From Rutstroemia sp. NJR-2017a BVV2 (Eukaryota; Ascomycota; Leotiomycetes; Helotiales; Rutstroemiaceae): 64,000 nt of DNA. Under the pieces are notes generated by a model. It searched no databases and was not told the origin of the DNA. It saw only the letters and a program-made list of their open reading frames with translations. Positions 59,814-64,000 of this stretch are shown piece after piece. The position numbers and the translations under genes were made by a program. Positions within the stretch are counted from its first letter, which is position 1, and every line of letters starts with the position of its first letter. The DNA lies in assembly GCA_002946415.1 (NCBI GenBank), contig NJPS01000004.1:873001-937000 (forward strand). Reading direction: 5' to 3'.

Positions 59814-61283
59814 ATGCCTACATCTAGGCTTGAGATAACAGCGGACAATCGGGGGCCATGGATAAATATCATAGTATGGATACTACTGGTGGTTATGTGT
59901 CTAGCGACGTTCGTCAAGATATTTGTGAAATGGACTATGGCCAAAAGATTTGACTTGGACGATTTATTTATGCTTCTTGGGATGGTGCGTTCATCAACTC
60001 TCCCGTTATCCGAAACGTGCTGACGATTTCGGTAGATCATCACCATCGGCTACGACATCGCCGTTTCTATGCAAGTTGCCGGTGGGCTAGGACAACATCA
60101 GTCGACATTATCAGAGTCACAACTTATCAAATACCAAAAGGTGCGATCTTCTTTTCCATATTCTATCAAGTCTAATGAATACCACAGGCGAGCTATGCAT
60201 CGCAAGTTCTCATACCGCTTTCCCTCTGCATGGCCAAGCTAGTCCTGCTCCAATTTCTAAGAGCTCTTGGTCGTCAAGATGTGCGGAGAAACGTAACAGA
60301 CATCATAATCCTCTTCACAATCGTCACATATATCATCCTGATGTTCCCCATCCTCTTCCAATGCCCACTACCAGATACGTGGAAAGTTCTCTCGCCGCAA
60401 TGCTTCAACCAGGTACGCTATGCTAAATTCCATATATAACCTCAACTTCTCATACTTATATTCTATAATAGACTGCTTTCTGGACCGCCTTCGGCGTAAT
60501 CGATATTCTCTCTGACCTCTCAACTATTGGACTACCTATCTTTCTTCTCCACGACATAAGACTTAAAACGCGGCAAAAGTACACCACCATCGCCACATTT
60601 GGCACTCGAATCCTGTAAGTCGACCGCCCCGCCCCCCTTTTCCTATATCTCTCCTCCCTCCCATCACCCCCTCCATCTCCTCCCATCACTAACCCACCCC
60701 CCGCAGCATAATCCCCCTCACCATCCTCCGCCTCATCTACCTCCACCGCACACCTCATCCCAGCAGCACCCCCGACTACACCTCCCAATCCTTCACGCTC
60801 CACCTCCTCACCGCGATCCTCATCAACCTCAGCGCCACCCTCACCGTAATCCCGTTCCTCAACCCCATAATGAACGGCCTGCAAACCAACATCCTAACCT
60901 CGAAAATCGGTCTCGGCACATTGACCTCCACGCACTCGCGCACCAACTATCCCTCGATCTTCGGCGCCGGCGCTTACCCGCTGAAGCAGTTCCGGCAGAA
61001 GATGGGGCTGGGGAGTTCAGTTTCTGGGTCTGGGATGGAGAGTGGGAGCGGGAGTACGAGGAAGTGGGCGGGGTTGGGTCATTCGGCGACGGCGACGACG
61101 ACGACGATGACGGGGGAGGGGGGGAAGAGGGGGGAAGATGGATTGTGGAGGAAGAATTCGGGGGCGTCGGATAAGAGGATGATTATTACGCAGGAGACGA
61201 CGGTGGCGGTGCAGTATGGGGATGCGGAGGCGGAGACAGAAGATGGGAGGAGGAGTCAGAGTCATAGTCAGATCTCGGGTTGA
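59814..61283 (+). CDS. Fungal rhodopsin-domain integral membrane protein (PTH11-like)
   Basis: Five exons (59814-59984, 60036-60140, 60188-60412, 60472-60614, 60707-61283) give 406 codons. The start MPTSRLEITADNRGPWINII matches the family. Seven hydrophobic segments are visible, including IIVWILLVVMCLATFVKIFV, MLLGMIITIGYDIAVSMQVA, the GLGQHQ motif, LIPLSLCMAKLVLLQFLRAL, IIILFTIVTYIILMFPILFQC, DILSDLSTIGLPIFLLHDI and the histidine-poor later ones. The AKRFDLDDLFMLLGM and FQC.P..W motifs are typical of the Fung_rhodopsin family (PF20684), which has no CFEM domain here. The C-terminal tail (about 120 residues) is disordered, Ser/Gly/Thr-rich. Such proteins are proposed receptors or membrane sensors, but ligand is unknown. 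Confidence 0.88.
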
Positions 61284-61583
61284 TGATCTTGGTAGGTCAT
61301 ATCAAAGCGGATTGATCGTAGTTAATATCTTCTAATGTTCATTGAGCGAATTGCTTTGACACAGGGAATATGCGCCTTTCCACATCTCATTCCATTTCCG
61401 TCTAGTCTTCCTATGTATGCATGCATACTAATAGACCCCAAACTGCAAGAATATGCCAGATTTCTCGATTCCCTATCTAGAGTTCTCGCTACAACGGCCC
61501 AGATCTAGCAAAATATAAAGCAAATCGGTCAGTCATTTGTAATATCCCATTCCATCAATCCACCAATCTCTAGCTCGAAATTA
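61284..61583. other. Convergent spacer rhodopsin-like/GNAT
   Basis: About 300 bp of 3' flank. It contains a tatgtatgcatgcatac element near 61411-61427 and nothing else recognisable. Confidence 0.5.
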
Positions 61584-62475
61584 TCACTCGGCTTTCTTAG
61601 CAGGTCTGACCATCCAGATGAACTTCTGCTTTCCTCTATGTGCCCACTTCTCAGGAAGTCTGCTTTCCCATCTTTCGATTTCCTGGAAACCTTCCGATTC
61701 GTAGAGGTCGCGACCATAATCGGATGCTTCGACAACGGCCTAGAATTTCATTGCTGTTAGTAAATATTCCCAATCTTGCGAGTAGCAATTTCAGAGCAAG
61801 TATGTGTAAGTTATGCTGGTTCTGGTGTCTGTGTAGATACGAAAGTAAATACGAACCGTAAAGCCCAATTCATCTGCCTTCTTAGTTCCCCACTGAACCA
61901 ACATACGACCTGCTCCACGACGCTGGTGTTTGGGATCAACGGTTAAGAGGTCCAGTGCTAGAGTTATCAATCACCATTAGCAATTCATTCTATTCACTCA
62001 TTTATCCCCTTCCCCTCTTCTTTACCCTTCAATCCCCATCCCACCCAAAACCCCAAAACACCCCAAAAGGAAAGCACATACAAACCAAATTCCCTCCACT
62101 CTCCCTAATCGCCTTCCTCCTCGGAATCAAATACTCCCTACACAAATGCTGCGCATATTCCTTCTCCTCCAAATCATCTCCCCAAAAGTCCCCATCAAGG
62201 TCCAATTCCGGCGGAATATTATCCTGGAAGATATTCCACTTAGCCTGCGCGATCATCTCGCCGGTCTCGGTATCCACGACTTTGAGAAACGTGGCCGTGG
62301 GATCGCTGTTCTTGATCGCCAGCATGCGCTCGCCGCCGGCGGCGCGCCCAGACGGGGTTTCGTGGGCTGGGAACGCGGCTTCGATGTACGGGTGCTCGTG
62401 GCCGAAGGCGTCGCTGAGGATGGCGAAGGTGCGGGCCATGTCGGCGTCGGTGCAGGGGAGGAGTTGGAGGGGCAT
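61584..62475 (-). CDS. GNAT-family N-acetyltransferase
   Basis: Three exons (62475-62082, 61957-61857, 61739-61584) give 216 codons. Fold landmarks: MPLQLLPCTDADMARTFAIL at strand 1, ATFLKVVDTETGEMIAQAKW at strands 2-4, the acetyl-CoA loop LDLLTVDPKHQRRGAGRMLV (motif A, QRRGAG), and AVVEASDYGRDLYESEGFQE (motif B). The first splice uses donor GTATGT within GGTTTGTATGT and yields NLVSLDLLTVDP, restoring strand 4. The second intron uses donor GTTCGT. This type of small fungal GNAT is common and its substrate (amine, amino acid or protein N-terminus) cannot be inferred. Confidence 0.88.
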
Positions 62476-63929
62476 GGTTGTGGTGCGGTGGGGTGGTGGT
62501 GGTTTGGGTGGATGTTGGGTTGAGGGCGAAGTGAACAGCGGAAATGTGATGGGAAGATTGACAAGTAGATGTTGATTTCAAATCATTCGGCAAACCATGC
62601 AATGATAGCAGACTAACATACGAGACCGAGGGAGAGGTTAATCTCTGGAGAGTACAGGATTGGAGGGGGAGAAAAATTGAAAGTGAATAACTGTACTGTA
62701 ACCGTTGGTTAGTGACACACAAATGCTACCTTGTACTTTGTGTGTAACAGGAAAGCAGACAGGGCAGCCGACTACTTATTGAAGGCAGCTTGCCCTCACC
62801 GACTTACATTTGCATTGCTGTGTTGTATCTCTGTTGGTCGTTCTTTCCCAGCTGGGTAAAGAAGGAAGAATTATTTGAACCCTCGTGCTCCCTACAGTAA
62901 CCTCACCTTAGCTCATGCATGCGATACTATCCGTCCATGTACCCCTTTTATAAAAGACTGCAGGTAATTAATATCCGCCAGTTTACAGTTCTGTCGCGAA
63001 TAAGTGAGCGAATAAGTGAGCGAATAACCCATGTATTTGGGCCAACCCGAAGGTCACTCTTTTAATTTCGGTGATGCATGTGAATGGAGGTCAGATTAGA
63101 ATTTGGAAAAGTATGCGTCCTTGCGGCGGGCCGCCATTAAGTACCAACTGGAAGGGCTAGCCCGAAGGACCGAGCTGGGAAGTACTTTAGTAGAGACCCC
63201 TTGATTGAGTGGCTTTTAGGTTGCGAGGTTCCGTGAGTTGCAATATTCATCCTCACTAAACATTGTCTTCCGATATCCCCAATAGGAAAAGAGACAGAGG
63301 AGCACGGAGTACCTTTGGTACAAGATAGTAGGCAGGTAAGGAATACTTCAGTTGGTCTTGTTACGAATTCGCTGATGATGGTCAAAAAAGAGCTCCATCC
63401 CATCACCGTCAGCTTTTACATCGCACCGAGGCCGAAGACGGAGAGGGGGTTTATGCAACAAATTCATAAATATGCATAAATAAATATGCACCAAATTACC
63501 CCTCCAAACGCAATGACATCTCCATCTCAATCGCAACTGCAATCTCAACCTCAGACTCCCGTGTTATCCATCCATGGTGGAAACAGTCTACCAGACACAC
63601 AACTCACCAGAACAGTGACGTCCATCTCATCATTCCAATGAATCTGATTGGACAGCTCCATCACACCCAGCCTATGAGCACTCTACCAGCACAACCCACT
63701 TTCCGAAGTTCTCGATTGCGAGATCCTTCATGACGTTGTTGCTCGTAAGAGATCTGGTGGTGTCGATGTTGCGGAATTCACACACACATATATATGTAAG
63801 TGCATAGACAAGAGAAGAGGTAGGTTGATAATACTATTTCTTTGGCAAATCAACTACTGTTATATAATAAATATCTCGAGATATTCTTCCTGTTGATAAA
63901 ACTCTCAAATCTCATTTTGCAGCTCCATC
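62476..63929. promoter_or_regulatory. Divergent region GNAT/short-chain dehydrogenase
   Basis: About 1.45 kb. A palindromic cttttataaaag lies at 62945-62956, and a 12-bp repeat gcgaataagtga (2.7 copies) at 62996-63027. A CATTTTGCAG just before the SDR start (63913-63922) looks like a splice acceptor, so the leader may contain an intron. Confidence 0.55.
62996..63027. repeat. 12-bp tandem repeat, 2.7 copies
   Basis: gcgaataagtga at 62996 and 63008, then gcgaataa at 63020; each full unit contains an in-frame stop in several frames, so it is not coding. Confidence 0.9.
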
Positions 63930-64000
63930 ATGCAATCCGCACTCCACGCCGTTGTTGGCCCCAAAAAGGAGATCCATGATCTCAGTGGGCGAACGGCTAT
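63930..64000 (+). CDS. Short-chain dehydrogenase/reductase, N-terminal fragment
   Basis: Only the first 23 codons are in the window: MQSALHAVVGPKKEIHDLSG followed by RTA. The DLSGRTA.. element immediately precedes the TGxxxGxG Rossmann loop in many fungal SDR proteins, so the oxidoreductase assignment is likely but made without the catalytic residues in view. Confidence 0.55.
   Translation, partial: MQSALHAVVGPKKEIHDLSGRTA

Noticed and set aside
1..64000. Secondary-metabolite cluster, transposon, CRISPR or rRNA content
   Set aside because: No synthase core genes, transposase or reverse transcriptase frames, repeat-spacer arrays or rRNA-like sequence were seen on either strand.

Overview
The window is a gene-dense piece of a filamentous ascomycete (Pezizomycotina) nuclear genome. 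The evidence is many short introns (about 45-90 nt, GT..AG, CTRAC-like branch sites), housekeeping genes of clear ascomycete type, a complex I assembly factor (IND1, absent from Saccharomyces), a fungal rhodopsin-fold membrane protein, a fungal SRPK-like kinase and a Zn2Cys6 regulator. Placement near Leotiomycetes/Helotiales is my impression from protein style only, not a tested result. All gene models were spliced by hand. Except where stated, the exon sums are divisible by three and the joins restore conserved family residues.

Layout, left to right: a splicing-factor pair reading outward (SAF4-like partial, minus; SPF30-like, plus); the IND1/BFR2 divergent pair (minus/plus); a disordered Ser-rich protein, possibly TCO89-like (minus); PEP carboxykinase (minus) with a 3.4-kb upstream gap; an MFSD5-type transporter (minus) divergent from PAN2 deadenylase (plus); a YANK-type AGC kinase (minus); an 8.4-kb gap without a convincing gene but with two minisatellites and a pyrimidine-rich block; UBC8/UBE2H (minus) divergent from ketopantoate hydroxymethyltransferase (plus); ATG12 (minus); ICP55 (minus) divergent from DBF4 (plus); SUP35/eRF3 (minus) divergent from a YRB30-type Ran-binding protein (plus); a Zn2Cys6 regulator (plus) converging on a zinc alcohol dehydrogenase (minus); an SRPK-like kinase (minus); a doubtful small ORF; an APC-family permease (minus); a rhodopsin-domain protein (plus); a GNAT acetyltransferase (minus); and the first codons of a short-chain dehydrogenase (plus).

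Most genes are unrelated housekeeping functions: splicing, ribosome biogenesis, mitochondrial Fe-S assembly and peptide processing, gluconeogenesis, mRNA turnover, ubiquitin and autophagy conjugation, replication initiation, translation termination. I see no secondary-metabolite cluster, transposon, CRISPR array or rRNA/tRNA gene.

The most unusual observation is the structure of UBC8. Restoring the conserved E2 fold appears to need internal exons of 8, 3 and 1 nucleotides within about 340 bp, plus a stop-free 60-nt intron near the 3' end. A second splicing oddity is recurrent use of the uncommon donor GTTCGT in four unrelated genes.
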